Shown here in pieces: positions 44,179 through 53,617 of a stretch of DNA of 64,000 nucleotides. Numbering within the stretch: the first letter of the stretch is position 1; the number at the start of each line of letters is the position of its first letter. The notes below the pieces were generated by a model, which was not told the origin of the DNA, did not search any database, and saw nothing but the letters and a program-made list of their open reading frames with translations. The DNA comes from CADEEN01 sp963738425 (GTDB lineage Bacteria; Pseudomonadota; Gammaproteobacteria; Burkholderiales; Burkholderiaceae_C): contig CAVTWT010000022.1 of NCBI GenBank assembly GCA_963738425.1, positions 1 to 64,000 on the forward strand, read 5' to 3'. The translations under genes and the position numbers were made by a program.

Positions 44179-44962
44179 TGAAGCGCCCACCGTCATAAGC
44201 CTGGGCCTCCGGAGATTGCGGGAAGCGTGCGCGCAACTGGCGGCCGAAGACCTCGACCGCATTGCGGTTGCCCGCCTTGTTTTCAATCCGCGCCGCCAGC
44301 CACAGCGTCTGTGCGTTGGAAAGTTCGTCGCGGTCGTTGACGCGGCGGATGTAGAAGCGCGCGCGCTCCAGCTCGCCGCGCCGGTACAGAACGTCGGCCA
44401 GGTTGTAGGCGGTGGTCGGGTTGGTCGGATCGACTTCGTAGGCACGCAACAGCTTCTGCTCGGCCGGCACCATGCGCCCGGCGCGCGCGCTGCAGATGCC
44501 TTGCGCCATCAGCGAGCGTGCCAGGTCGCGGTACTGTGGTGTCGCGATGGCCTGTTCGAACAGGCGGTCGGCATCGTCGTACTGGCCACGCTGGCACTTG
44601 AACCACGCGCGGTTGTGCATCGCGTCGGCATCGCGCGGGTTGAGCGACATCGCACGCTCGAAGCTGTCTTCGGCCAAGCGGTCTTCACCCATCGCGGCAT
44701 AGACCAGGCCGCGCATGTTATGGGCCGCGCCCATGTCGGGCTTGGCCGCCAGCGCCAGCTTGATTTCATCGAGCGCGGTGTTGAACTGGCCGCGGCTGAA
44801 ATAGCCACCCGCCAGTTCGAGGCGCACCGACGCGCGCTTTTCCGCATCGCTGGGATCGGAGGAGGTGCTGACGTTGGCATCGGCCTGGCGCTGCGTGCCA
44901 CCCGTCTGCACACAAGCGACGCCTGCCAAGGCCAGAGTTAACAGCGAAATGAGCAGTCGCAT
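44171..44962 (-). CDS. pilF: Type IV pilus biogenesis TPR lipoprotein PilF/PilW
   Basis: A pilotin that places the PilQ secretin in the outer membrane. The 263-residue precursor ends its signal at a weak lipobox (GVAC, Cys17) and consists of about six tetratricopeptide repeats (for example ARLELAGGYFSRGQFNTALDE). It lies between rlmN and rodZ; no other pilus genes are in the window. The gene may also serve a general envelope role. Confidence 0.88.
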   Translation of the reverse strand: MRLLISLLTLALAGVACVQTGGTQRQADANVSTSSDPSDAEKRASVRLELAGGYFSRGQFNTALDEIKLALAAKPDMGAAHNMRGLVYAAMGEDRLAEDSFERAMSLNPRDADAMHNRAWFKCQRGQYDDADRLFEQAIATPQYRDLARSLMAQGICSARAGRMVPAEQKLLRAYEVDPTNPTTAYNLADVLYRRGELERARFYIRRVNDRDELSNAQTLWLAARIENKAGNRNAVEVFGRQLRARFPQSPEAQAYDGGRFND

Positions 44963-44965
44963 GGG

Positions 44966-46084
44966 TCAGGCGCGGTGCGCTGGTTGCGGGATCACGGGAA
45001 TGCGGCGCAAGCGTTCATGCACGCGCGTGCGATCCTGCACCTCGCCAGCGAGCTGGCCGCAAGCGGCGTCGATGTCGTCTCCTCGCGTCTTGCGGATCGT
45101 CGTCACGAAACCTGCCGCCTGCAGCGCTTTGGCAAATCCGATCACACGCTCGCGCGGCGAGCGAACGAGGCCTGACGCGGGGAAGGGATTGAACGGAATC
45201 AGGTTGAACTTGCACGGTACGTCGGCGCGGCGCAGCAGGCGCACCAGCGCCTGCGCCTGCTCGGCACTGTCATTGACGCCGTCGAGCATGCAGTACTCGA
45301 ATGTGATGAAGTCGCGCGGCGCCGTATCGAGGTAGCGCTTGCAAGCCTCGAGCAATTCGGCAATCGGGTACTTGCGGTTGATTGGCACCAGGTCGTTGCG
45401 CAGCGCGTCGTCGGGTGCGTGCAGCGACACGGCGAGCGCGACAGGACAGTCGTCGCGCAGGCGGTCGATCATCGGCACGACACCCGAGGTGCTGACGGTG
45501 ACGCGGCGGCGCGACAGGCCGTAGCCGTGATCGTCCAGCATCACGCGCAGCGCCGGCACCAAGGCAGCGTAGTTCTGCAGTGGCTCGCCCATGCCCATCA
45601 TCACCACATTGCTGATGACACGAACTTCGGTGCCGAGTCGCTTGCGCAGTGCATGCTCGGCGTGCCACAACTGGGCGACGATCTCGCCGGTGGTCAGGTT
45701 GCGGCTGAAACCTTGATGCCCCGTCGAGCAGAAGCGGCAGCCGACCGCACAGCCGGCCTGCGACGAGATGCACAGCGTGCCACGGTCATCTTCCGGAATG
45801 AAGACCGTCTCGATCGCATTGCCGGCGCCGACGTCGAACAGCCACTTCACCGTGCCGTCGGCCGACGTGTGTTCAGACACGACTTTCATCGGCGTAATCG
45901 TCGCCGCGTCGGCGAGTTTGTCGCGCAGCGACCTGGCCAGATCGCTCATCTGCGCGAAGTCGCCGGCGCCCTTCTGGTGGATCCAGCGAAAGAGCTGCGT
46001 CGCCCGAAAGCGCTTCTCGCCCAGGCTTTCGCAGAAGGCCGCCATCCCTTCGAGATCGAAATCGAGAAGGTTCGCCGCGGCCAT
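44966..46084 (-). CDS. rlmN: 23S rRNA/tRNA adenine-C2 methyltransferase RlmN
   Basis: A radical SAM enzyme that methylates A2503 of 23S rRNA and A37 of some tRNAs. The 372-residue protein has the cluster motif CAVGCRFC (Cys112, 116, 119) and the conserved C-terminal catalytic cysteine in RGDDIDAACGQLAG. The N-terminal domain resembles the RlmN RNA-binding region. It follows ndk by four bases and precedes pilF. Confidence 0.96.
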   Translation of the reverse strand: MAAANLLDFDLEGMAAFCESLGEKRFRATQLFRWIHQKGAGDFAQMSDLARSLRDKLADAATITPMKVVSEHTSADGTVKWLFDVGAGNAIETVFIPEDDRGTLCISSQAGCAVGCRFCSTGHQGFSRNLTTGEIVAQLWHAEHALRKRLGTEVRVISNVVMMGMGEPLQNYAALVPALRVMLDDHGYGLSRRRVTVSTSGVVPMIDRLRDDCPVALAVSLHAPDDALRNDLVPINRKYPIAELLEACKRYLDTAPRDFITFEYCMLDGVNDSAEQAQALVRLLRRADVPCKFNLIPFNPFPASGLVRSPRERVIGFAKALQAAGFVTTIRKTRGDDIDAACGQLAGEVQDRTRVHERLRRIPVIPQPAHRA

Positions 46085-46088
46085 CGAT

Positions 46089-46514
46089 CTATCGCGAGTA
46101 GACGTTCATGCCAGGAAAGAAGAATCCGATTTCCACCGCGGCGGTCTCCGGCGCGTCAGAGCCATGCACCGAATTGGCATCGATGCTGTCGGCAAAGTCG
46201 GCGCGGATGGTGCCCTTGTCGGCCTTCTTCGGATCCGTCGCGCCCATCAGTTCACGGTTCTTCGCGATCGCGTTCGGGCCCTCGAGGACCTGGATCATCA
46301 CCGGGCCTGAGATCATGAACTTGACCAGGTCATTGAAGAACGGTCGCGCCTTGTGCACAGCGTAGAAGGCTTCGGCCTCGCCCTTGGACAGGTGGGCCAT
46401 CTTCGCGGCGACGACTTTCAGGCCGGCGCCTTCGAAGCGGGTGTAGATCTGTCCGATGACATTCTTGGCCACTGCGTCGGGCTTGATGATGGACAACGTA
46501 CGTTCGATCGCCAT
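46089..46514 (-). CDS. ndk: Nucleoside diphosphate kinase
   Basis: Transfers phosphate between nucleoside triphosphates and diphosphates through a phosphohistidine. The 141-residue protein begins AIERTLSIIKPDAVAKNVIG, with catalytic His117 in ANSVHGSD. The size matches bacterial Ndk (about 141-143 residues). It is the first of the ndk-rlmN-pilF-rodZ-ispG-hisS-yfgM-bamB-der run. Confidence 0.97.
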   Translation of the reverse strand: MAIERTLSIIKPDAVAKNVIGQIYTRFEGAGLKVVAAKMAHLSKGEAEAFYAVHKARPFFNDLVKFMISGPVMIQVLEGPNAIAKNRELMGATDPKKADKGTIRADFADSIDANSVHGSDAPETAAVEIGFFFPGMNVYSR

Positions 46515-46575
46515 GATGGAAAACTCTCCGAAAAATCAATGACTTGGCAAAGCCTTGGATTCTAGCCGTTGAACT

Positions 46576-48672
46576 TCAGCGGCCTGTGCGCGGACCGCCT
46601 CGGCCACCACCGGCGCCACCGCGGCCCCCTCCACCGCCACCGCTGCCACGACGTCGGCCACCGCCGCCACCCTTCTTGCCGAGGAAGGCGTCGCCGCCGA
46701 TGTAGCCGACGGCCGTGCGCATCGGATCGGGCTGCGCGCCACCGGGCTTGGCTCCACCGCCGGCGCCGCCTCGTTTCTTGCCCCGGCCGCGTTGGCCGCC
46801 GCTCGGTCCGCCCCCATTTGCGCCAGCGCCTGAGCCTTTCGGTGGGCCCTTGTGAAGACGTTTGTCGTAGGTCTGCTGCAGAGGGTTCGGGATCGGCGCG
46901 TCGTCGTCGAGTTCACGCTGCGGTGCGCGCGTGGCGGCCTTGAGCGCACGCTGATCAAAGGTTTGCTGCAGCGGGTTCGGGATCGGGGCGTCGTCGCCGA
47001 GGTCGCGCTTCTTGCGTTCCTCGCGGATCGCGCGTTGATCGAAAGTTTGTTGCAGCGGGTTCGGGATGTTGGTGAAGTCGGCTGGCTCTGCCGCCACATC
47101 GTCGTGATGGTCCTTGAACTCGTGCTCGCGCGCCTTCAGCGCCGCATCGCCAAACCCTTCGTGCAGGTTGTACTTGCCGCCACGCCGCTTCTTGACGATG
47201 ACATGCGCTTCGTGCGAGAGCGGCTGGCTCGGCTCGCGGGCCTCGCGGGGTGGACGCGACTCGCGCGGCTCGCGCGGTTCACGACGGGCTTGAGGCGGCC
47301 GCGGTTCGTGCTGGCCGTCACGCGCCTCGCCACCGCGCCGGTTCTGGCCACGACCCTCTCGGCCATCGCGTTGATCGCCGCCACGCGGCTTGCTGGCGTT
47401 GCCACGCCCTTCGCCCAGGCCGGTCATGAAGCGCAGCAACTTCACATCGTCCGGCGACAAGTCCACCGCGGCGCCACGCTTCAAGCCACGCGGCAGCACC
47501 ACCGTGCCGTAGCGGATGCGGATCAGCCGGCTCACCGCCAGACCGACGGCGTCGAACAGCCGGCGCACCTCGCGATTGCGGCCCTCTGCGATCTTGACGC
47601 GGTACCAATGGTTGACGCCTTCGCCGCCGCCATCGTCGATGCTCAGAAACGCCGCGGTCTGGCCCTCGATCGGCACACCGCCAAGCAAACGCGCGCGCGA
47701 TTCATCGGTCAGCTTGCCCAACACACGCACCGCGTATTCGCGCTCGATACCAAAACGCGGGTGCATCAAGCGGTTGGCGAGTTCACCGGACGTGGTGAAC
47801 AGCAGCAAGCCTTCGGTATTGATATCCAGGCGGCCGACCGATTGCCACTTGCCGTGCAAGAGGCGCGGCAGCCGGCGGAACACCGTCGGACGGCCTTCCG
47901 GGTCGTCCAGCGTCACTACCTCGCCAACCGGCTTGTGGTATGCCAGCACGCGTGTCGGCAGCGGCGCAATGCGCACGCGCACAGGCTTGCCGTCGATCGC
48001 CACCTGGTCGCCCCAGGAGACGCGTTGGCCCACATGCGCGACCTCGCCATTCACGCTGACACGGCCGTCGACGATCATCTGTTCCAGATCGCGCCGCGAG
48101 CCGACACCGGATTGGGCGAGCACTTTCTGCAGCTTCGGCGCTTCGACATCAGGCGCCAGGATGCGGCGCTCGGGCGCAGCGTCGGTGGCCGCGCCTTCGG
48201 CTTCCGCGGCCGGCGATGACGCCGGCGCGTCGATCACTTCGTCAGCCGGCTGCTCAAGCGTGGTCGGTGTGTCGTCGTTGTCGAAGCTGCCGTCTTGCAC
48301 GATCGCAAAGAGCTCGCCAGCATCGGGCATCGGCGGGCGCACAGCGCCATCGGCCACAGGCGCACCCGTGCCGCCTTCTCTGCCTTCTCTGCCTTCCTTG
48401 CCTTTGCGGCCGCGACGACGCTTGCGCCGTGGGCGTTGCGATGCGGCGCCACTTTCTTCCGGATCCCCTGGCGACGCCTCGGCCGCATCGACTGCCGCAG
48501 CCGGCGCCGCCGGCTCTGCCTCAGCGGCAGGCGCGACGGCCTCAGCCGGCTGTGAATCTTCAGCCGCAACCACCTTGGCCGGCGCACGCCGCCGCCGCGG
48601 GCGGGGCGCCGGCGTCTCCTCAGTGGGCGCCACAGCAGGCAAGGCGTCGTCGGCGTCAGGGTCGTGGCTCAT
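46576..48672 (-). CDS. rluB: 23S rRNA pseudouridine synthase RluB with long disordered ends
   Basis: Forms pseudouridine 2605 in 23S rRNA. The S4 domain is at about 178-225, and the catalytic GRLDINTEGLLL at 280-291 (Asp283). At 698 residues it is far longer than E. coli RluB (about 290). The first 170 residues are Ala/Glu/Pro/Arg-rich, and the C-terminal 270 are Gly/Arg-rich with three copies of IPNPLQQT(F/Y)D(Q/K)R at about 536, 564 and 593. Its start overlaps the scpB stop. Confidence 0.9.
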   Translation of the reverse strand: MSHDPDADDALPAVAPTEETPAPRPRRRRAPAKVVAAEDSQPAEAVAPAAEAEPAAPAAAVDAAEASPGDPEESGAASQRPRRKRRRGRKGKEGREGREGGTGAPVADGAVRPPMPDAGELFAIVQDGSFDNDDTPTTLEQPADEVIDAPASSPAAEAEGAATDAAPERRILAPDVEAPKLQKVLAQSGVGSRRDLEQMIVDGRVSVNGEVAHVGQRVSWGDQVAIDGKPVRVRIAPLPTRVLAYHKPVGEVVTLDDPEGRPTVFRRLPRLLHGKWQSVGRLDINTEGLLLFTTSGELANRLMHPRFGIEREYAVRVLGKLTDESRARLLGGVPIEGQTAAFLSIDDGGGEGVNHWYRVKIAEGRNREVRRLFDAVGLAVSRLIRIRYGTVVLPRGLKRGAAVDLSPDDVKLLRFMTGLGEGRGNASKPRGGDQRDGREGRGQNRRGGEARDGQHEPRPPQARREPREPRESRPPREAREPSQPLSHEAHVIVKKRRGGKYNLHEGFGDAALKAREHEFKDHHDDVAAEPADFTNIPNPLQQTFDQRAIREERKKRDLGDDAPIPNPLQQTFDQRALKAATRAPQRELDDDAPIPNPLQQTYDKRLHKGPPKGSGAGANGGGPSGGQRGRGKKRGGAGGGAKPGGAQPDPMRTAVGYIGGDAFLGKKGGGGGRRRGSGGGGGGRGGAGGGRGGPRTGR

Positions 48673-49355
48673 GAGGCAGTGGATTCGGAGTCGTCGTAGA
48701 TCGGCAGGGGCTGCGCGGCGGTGTCGCCAGCGTGGTCTTCAGCATCGAGCGCGAGCGAGGTTTGGCCGTCAGCGGAGACAACGGCGTCCATCAAGCCGGG
48801 CTGGCCGGCAAGCGCGTCGGCGATGCGCTGCTCGCCGCTGCCGCCGGCAGCATCGAGCTCGGGCAACTGATCCAGGCTGGCCAGGCCCAGGTCATCGAGA
48901 AAGTGGCGCGTGGTCGCATACAACGCAGGACGGCCCGGCGCCTCGCGGTGACCGATCGACTCGATCCAACCGCGGTCTTCGAGCTGCTTGACGATCTGGC
49001 TGCCGACCGCAACACCGCGAATGTCCTCGATATCGCCACGCGTCACCGGCTGACGGTAGGCAACGATGGCCAGCGTCTCCAGGACGGCACGTGAATACCG
49101 GGGCGGTTTCTCGGGATTCAGGCGGTCGAGGTACTCGCGCATCTCGGGCCGGCTCTGGAACCGCCAGCCTCCGGCCAAAGGCACCAGCTCGACACCGCGG
49201 CCTTCCCACTCGCGCACCAGCTCATCGAGCAAGCTCTTCAGCGTGTCGTTGCCGACCTGGTCATCGAACAAGGCACGCAGCGCTGCCAACGGCAGCGGCT
49301 GGTGGGCGCAAATGAGCGCGGTCTCGAGGACGCGTTTGGCCTCAGGCGTGTTCAT
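48669..49355 (-). CDS. scpB: Segregation and condensation protein B
   Basis: A subunit of the SMC-ScpAB condensin. The 228-residue protein has two winged-helix domains and starts MNTPEAKRVLETALICA. The DRGWIESIGHREAPGRPALYATT segment is typical of ScpB. The start at 49355 fits the family better than an upstream ATG at 49397. No scpA is adjacent. The tail after about 195 is acidic and variable. Confidence 0.92.
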   Translation of the reverse strand: MNTPEAKRVLETALICAHQPLPLAALRALFDDQVGNDTLKSLLDELVREWEGRGVELVPLAGGWRFQSRPEMREYLDRLNPEKPPRYSRAVLETLAIVAYRQPVTRGDIEDIRGVAVGSQIVKQLEDRGWIESIGHREAPGRPALYATTRHFLDDLGLASLDQLPELDAAGGSGEQRIADALAGQPGLMDAVVSADGQTSLALDAEDHAGDTAAQPLPIYDDSESTAS

Positions 49356-49510
49356 GCAAACAGTGTGTGGATGCGCCGGAAGGGCCGGCGGCTTCAATCA
49401 TCAGGTCGGGTGACGGGCTGTAGAGCACCGGAGCGCAGGGAGGCTGCGCAAGCTCTTCGAGCCGCGGCCCCGGCGGTGTGGCTGGGCCGTTGCGGCCAGG
49501 GCAGTTGACC

Positions 49511-50500
49511 TCATTGTAGCGGCAGCGCGGTGGCCCCGGCCACTTGTTTCCAGGCAGCCTGCAAATCCGCCGGCAAGGCCGACTCGAACCGCAGCGCTTT
49601 GCCGTTCACCGGATGGGCGAAGCCAAGCCGGGCCGCGTGCAGGGCCTGGCGCGTCATCGCCAATGCGGCCGCGCCACCGTAGAGTGCGTCGGCCACCAGC
49701 GGATGACCGCGCGAGGCCAGGTGCACGCGGATCTGGTGGGTGCGGCCGCTATGTAGGCGGCACAGCACGGCGCTGAACTTCGCATCAGCGGCCACCCGGG
49801 CCACGTCGGTTCGCGCTGCTTTGCCACCCGCGACCACGGCCATGCGCACCCGCGACACCGGGTCGCGGCCGATCGGCGCTTCGATCGAGAACGGCGCGGC
49901 CGGCACCACGCCGTGCACCAGCGCCAGGTACTCACGCTGCACGTCGCGGGCAGCGATGGCGCGCGTCAGCGCTGTCATCGACTCGAGGGTCTTGGCCACG
50001 ACCATCAGGCCCGAGGTGTCCTTGTCAAGGCGATGGACCACCCCCGCCCGTGGCAGTTGCGCGGCCCCGCGGTGATGCGCCAACAGGCCGTTGAGCAAGG
50101 TGCCGCGCCAGTTGCCGGGGGCGGGATGCACGACCAGGCCCGCCGGCTTGTCGATGACGATGATGTGCTCGTCTTCGAACGCCACCGCCAGCACCATCGT
50201 CTCCGGCGTGAAAGCCAGGCACTCATCGGTGGGCTGCAGTTCGATGACAACGGACTGGCCTGCCTTCAAGCGCCGCGACGCGGTGCGCGCGACCGCGTCA
50301 TCGACCGTTACCAGGCCGCGTTCGATCAGACCCTGCAAGTGGCTGCGCGAAAACTCGGGCGCCTGCGACACCAGCAGCTTGTCCAGACGCTCGCCATGGC
50401 CGACGGCATCCACAGTGAAGCGGCGCTGCTCCGCATCGGCGTCACGCAGGTCATCGGCGCTCGCGTCTCTATAATCGCTACCGTTTTCTACAGAGGACAT
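49511..50500 (-). CDS. rluD: 23S rRNA pseudouridine synthase RluD
   Basis: Makes pseudouridines 1911, 1915 and 1917 in helix 69 of 23S rRNA. The 329-residue protein has an S4 domain (about 36-90) and the catalytic HRLDKDTSGLMVVAK with Asp159, followed by RTHQIRVHLASRGHPLVAD. It is divergent from bamD, its usual neighbour in proteobacteria. The gap to scpB (155 bases, 49356-49510) holds no supported gene. Confidence 0.95.
   Translation of the reverse strand: MSSVENGSDYRDASADDLRDADAEQRRFTVDAVGHGERLDKLLVSQAPEFSRSHLQGLIERGLVTVDDAVARTASRRLKAGQSVVIELQPTDECLAFTPETMVLAVAFEDEHIIVIDKPAGLVVHPAPGNWRGTLLNGLLAHHRGAAQLPRAGVVHRLDKDTSGLMVVAKTLESMTALTRAIAARDVQREYLALVHGVVPAAPFSIEAPIGRDPVSRVRMAVVAGGKAARTDVARVAADAKFSAVLCRLHSGRTHQIRVHLASRGHPLVADALYGGAAALAMTRQALHAARLGFAHPVNGKALRFESALPADLQAAWKQVAGATALPLQ
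50470..50475 (+). promoter_or_regulatory. Candidate -10 element for bamD
   Basis: A perfect TATAAT lies on the plus strand inside the 5' end of rluD, about 55 bases before the bamD ATG. No recognisable -35 hexamer is 16-18 bases upstream, so only the -10 supports it. Confidence 0.5.
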
Positions 50501-50529
50501 GGGCTGCGATTGTCGGCCCTGTGCAGACC

Positions 50530-51333
50530 ATGTTTCGACCGTCCCGACGCGTGCTGTGTTTGCTCGCCGCCGCTGTCTTTGCTGCGGCTTGTGGCACGAG
50601 CGACAAGATCGACCCGAACTCGACCAAGGCGGTTGAAGCGCTCTACGCCGAAGGCAAGGACGAACTGGCCAGCGGCGGCTACGAGCGCGCGATCAAGATC
50701 TTCGAGCGCGTCGAGGGTCGCGCCGCCGGCACGCTGCTGGCGCAACAAGCGTCGCTCGACCTGGCCTATGCGCAGCATCGCAGCAACGACCGCGCTGCAG
50801 CGCTGGCCACGCTCGACCGCTTTATCAAGCTGCACCCTTCGAGCCCAGCCCTCGACTACGCGCTCTACCTGCGAGGCGTTGCCAATTTCAACGACAAGCT
50901 CGGCATCTTGTCGGCGCTGTCGCGCCAGGATCTGTCGGAGCGCGACCAGCAGGCCTCACGCGACGCCTATCAGTCATTTCGCCAGGTGGTCGAACAGTTT
51001 CCGCAGTCGCGATACGCCGCCGATTCCAAGCTGCGCATGGACTACATCGTCAACGCACTGGCCGAGTACGAACTGCACGTCTCGCGCTACTACTTCCGAC
51101 GCGGCGCCTATGTCGCGGCGGCCAACCGCGCGCAGCAGGTGTTGCTCGAGTTTCCGCAGGCACCGGCCACCGAAGAGGCGCTGTTCCTGATGGCGACCAG
51201 CTACCAGCAGCTCGGTCTGGACGTGCTGCGAAACGACGCGCAGCGCGTGCTGGAGAAGAACTTTCCGAAAAGCCGGTTTCTGAGCGGCGAAGCCGCGGCG
51301 CAGTCAACGAAGTCCTGGTGGCAGTTCTGGTGA
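50530..51333 (+). CDS. bamD: Outer membrane assembly lipoprotein BamD
   Basis: The essential TPR lipoprotein of the BAM complex that contacts BamA and nascent barrels. The precursor has a lipobox FAAAC (Cys21) followed by TPR repeats, including SRYAADSKLRMDYIVNALAEYEL. From the ATG at 50530 it has 267 residues; a GTG at 50521 would add three. It ends WWQFW, and its stop is four bases from the convergent helicase gene. Confidence 0.94.
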   Translation: MFRPSRRVLCLLAAAVFAAACGTSDKIDPNSTKAVEALYAEGKDELASGGYERAIKIFERVEGRAAGTLLAQQASLDLAYAQHRSNDRAAALATLDRFIKLHPSSPALDYALYLRGVANFNDKLGILSALSRQDLSERDQQASRDAYQSFRQVVEQFPQSRYAADSKLRMDYIVNALAEYELHVSRYYFRRGAYVAAANRAQQVLLEFPQAPATEEALFLMATSYQQLGLDVLRNDAQRVLEKNFPKSRFLSGEAAAQSTKSWWQFW

Positions 51334-51337
51334 TGCG

Positions 51338-53323
51338 CTAGGTGTGGCTCGCTGCCAGTTCAGCCAGCCAAGACAAGGCGTCTGACTCGACGTCAAGCCG
51401 CGACATTGGCGGCAAGGCTGCGATCAGGCGCTTGCCATAGGGCATGCGCGCAATCCGTGGGTCGCAGATCACGAGCAAGCCGCGATCGGTTTCGCTGCGC
51501 ACCAGGCGGCCGGCACCCTGCTTCAGCGACACAGCCGCATCGGCAACAAAACACTCGTTGAACGGATTGCGGCCCTCGGCTTCGAGTTGCTTGACGCGCG
51601 CCTCGATCAACGGATCGTTCGGCGGCGGGAACGGCAGCTTGTCGATCAACACGCATTGCAGCGCGTCGCCGGGCACATCGATGCCTTCCCAGAACGTTTG
51701 CGAGCCGACGAGCACGGCGGCGGGCGCGGCGAGAAAGCGCTGCAACAGCGCACGCTTCGGGCCGCTGCCCTGCACCAGCACTTCGACTTGCGTCGCGCCG
51801 GCGGCATCGAGCCCCGCGCGCAAGGTGTCGGCCACCAGCGGCAGCGCGCGCAGCGTCGTCGTCAGCACGAAGGTGCGGCCGTTCAAGGCTGCGGCGCAGC
51901 GCGCGGCCAGCTCGGCAACGGCGGTGGCATGGCCTGCTTCGTTCGGCTTTGGGAAGCGCGGTGGCACATACAGGCGCGCGTGGTTCGCATAGTCGAACGG
52001 GCTGCCGACGCGCAGCTTGCGCGCGTCCTCCAGCGCCGCCGAGCGCGTGAACCAGGTCAGCGCCTCGTCGTCGCCGAGCGTGGCCGAGGTGAAGATCCAG
52101 GTCTTCTGCGCCTTCGCGCGCTGCTCGGTGATGACCTCGCGGATGTCGAGCGGCGACTCGATCAAGCGCACCGCGTGGGTTGACAAGTCGACCCATCGCA
52201 CGCGATCGGCTGCACCCTCTTGCGCGAAGACCTGTGCCGCCGTGGCCAGGGCCGCCGCGCGTTCGGCGAGGCGGCCGAGATCGGGGCCGACATCGATTGC
52301 CGCGTGCAAGGCGTCGTGCGCCGCGCTTGCAGTCTCGACCAGCGACGCCAGCGCTTGGGCAAACGCCGGCTGCCCTGCACGCTCGCTCCAGCGCAGTTTG
52401 AGCAGCGCACGCACCTCGCGCAGGGGCCCGGCCGCAGCCAGACGAAGCTCGCGGGCATCGCGTTCGATCGCACCGGCCAGCGCCGCCCAGTCCGCCAGCC
52501 CGCGCGCTTGGGCCAAGCCGACCGCAAGCAGGTCGCGCGCAAAGTCGATCAGCTGCGAACTGCCGAGCGTGAGACCGAGGAACTGCACGCCGGCGTCTGC
52601 CAGTTGATGCGCCTCGTCGAACACCACCGCCTCGACGCTCGGCAACAGCTCGGCCATGCCGGTGTCACGCACGGCCAGGTCGGCGAAAAAGAGATGGTGG
52701 TTGATGACGACGAGATCGGCGGCCATCGCTTCGCGCCGCGCCTTGACGACGTGGCAGGCAGCGAACTGAGGGCAGTCGCTGCCCAGGCAGTTCTCGCGCG
52801 TCGAGGTCACCAGCGGGATCACGGGCGAACGTTCGTCGAGGCCGTCGATCTCCGCCAGATCGCCGCTTTTTGTGGATGGTGCCCAGGCCTCGATGCGCGA
52901 CACCGCACGCATCGCGAAACGGTCCGGCAGCTCAAAACCCTGACGCACCTGTTGCAGCCGATGCAGGCAGAGGTAGCTCGAACGCCCCTTGAGCAGCGCC
53001 ACGCGCACCGGCACGCCGAGTGCATCGACCAGTCGCGGCAGATCGCGCAGAAAGAGCTGGTCTTGCAGGCTCTTGGTGGCGGTGGAGACGAGCGCACGCC
53101 TGCCTGAGAGCAGCAGCGGCACGAGGTAGGCGAACGTCTTGCCGACGCCAGTGCCCGCCTCTGCGACCAGCGCTTCACCGTCTTCGATGGCCGAGGCCAC
53201 GGCCTGGGCGAACCGTTGCTGAACCTCGCGTTCGGTGTAGCTGGGGTCGGCAGCGGCCAGCGCACCGCCGCTGCCGAACGCCTGGCTCACGGCGTCGGCC
53301 AGAGATGAAGGCGTGGCGGTCAA
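51338..53323 (-). CDS. DinG/YoaA-family ATP-dependent helicase
   Basis: A 661-residue superfamily 2 DNA helicase related to DinG, YoaA and XPD. It has Walker A EAGTGVGKT (55-63), the Fe-S cysteines 119, 179, 184 and 190 (the last three in CLGSDCPQFAAC), and the DEAH box at 236-239. YoaA-type enzymes resolve damaged forks. The start is TTG at 53323, overlapping the DUF465 stop; a GTG at 53287 is the alternative. No LexA box is seen nearby. Confidence 0.9.
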   Translation of the reverse strand: MTATPSSLADAVSQAFGSGGALAAADPSYTEREVQQRFAQAVASAIEDGEALVAEAGTGVGKTFAYLVPLLLSGRRALVSTATKSLQDQLFLRDLPRLVDALGVPVRVALLKGRSSYLCLHRLQQVRQGFELPDRFAMRAVSRIEAWAPSTKSGDLAEIDGLDERSPVIPLVTSTRENCLGSDCPQFAACHVVKARREAMAADLVVINHHLFFADLAVRDTGMAELLPSVEAVVFDEAHQLADAGVQFLGLTLGSSQLIDFARDLLAVGLAQARGLADWAALAGAIERDARELRLAAAGPLREVRALLKLRWSERAGQPAFAQALASLVETASAAHDALHAAIDVGPDLGRLAERAAALATAAQVFAQEGAADRVRWVDLSTHAVRLIESPLDIREVITEQRAKAQKTWIFTSATLGDDEALTWFTRSAALEDARKLRVGSPFDYANHARLYVPPRFPKPNEAGHATAVAELAARCAAALNGRTFVLTTTLRALPLVADTLRAGLDAAGATQVEVLVQGSGPKRALLQRFLAAPAAVLVGSQTFWEGIDVPGDALQCVLIDKLPFPPPNDPLIEARVKQLEAEGRNPFNECFVADAAVSLKQGAGRLVRSETDRGLLVICDPRIARMPYGKRLIAALPPMSRLDVESDALSWLAELAASHT

Positions 53324-53523
53324 GCGGGTTCCGGCGGATCGACCAAGGCTTCCAACCGCGAAATCTGGTCGCGAAGCAGCAGACGGCGTTTCTTCAGCCG
53401 GCGCAGTGCCAGATCATCGAGCGGTGTCTGCTCCGCGGCACGGTCGATCAAGCTGTCGAGATCGGCGTGCTCCATGCGCAGCTCGATCAGGCGTCGCTGG
53501 GGCGAGTGCAGATTCTGGTCCAT
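53320..53523 (-). CDS. DUF465 (YdcH-family) small protein
   Basis: A 67-residue protein that is mainly one coiled coil: LIELRMEHADLDSLIDRA, then RRLKKRRLLLRDQISRLEAL. DUF465 proteins are widespread in proteobacteria with no established function. It is the first gene of a two-gene unit with the helicase, linked by a four-base overlap. Confidence 0.85.
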   Translation of the reverse strand: MDQNLHSPQRRLIELRMEHADLDSLIDRAAEQTPLDDLALRRLKKRRLLLRDQISRLEALVDPPEPA

Positions 53524-53617
53524 CGTGTGTTGCCGACGAGTGTAGGCGTGCGGCACGAGTTCACATCTGGGCACCATCGCGCGTCGGGCACACGGAGGCT
53601 TCCCGTATATTCCTCGG

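Noticed and set aside
49356..49510. A short open frame in the scpB-rluD gap, with residues such as NCPGRN and STHCLHEHA
   Set aside because: It has no convincing start codon or ribosome site, matches no family I know, and overlaps the end of rluD in another frame.
53524..53617. A LexA box upstream of the DinG-type helicase unit
   Set aside because: I looked for CTGT-N8-ACAG in this gap on both strands and found none, so SOS control of the helicase is not claimed.
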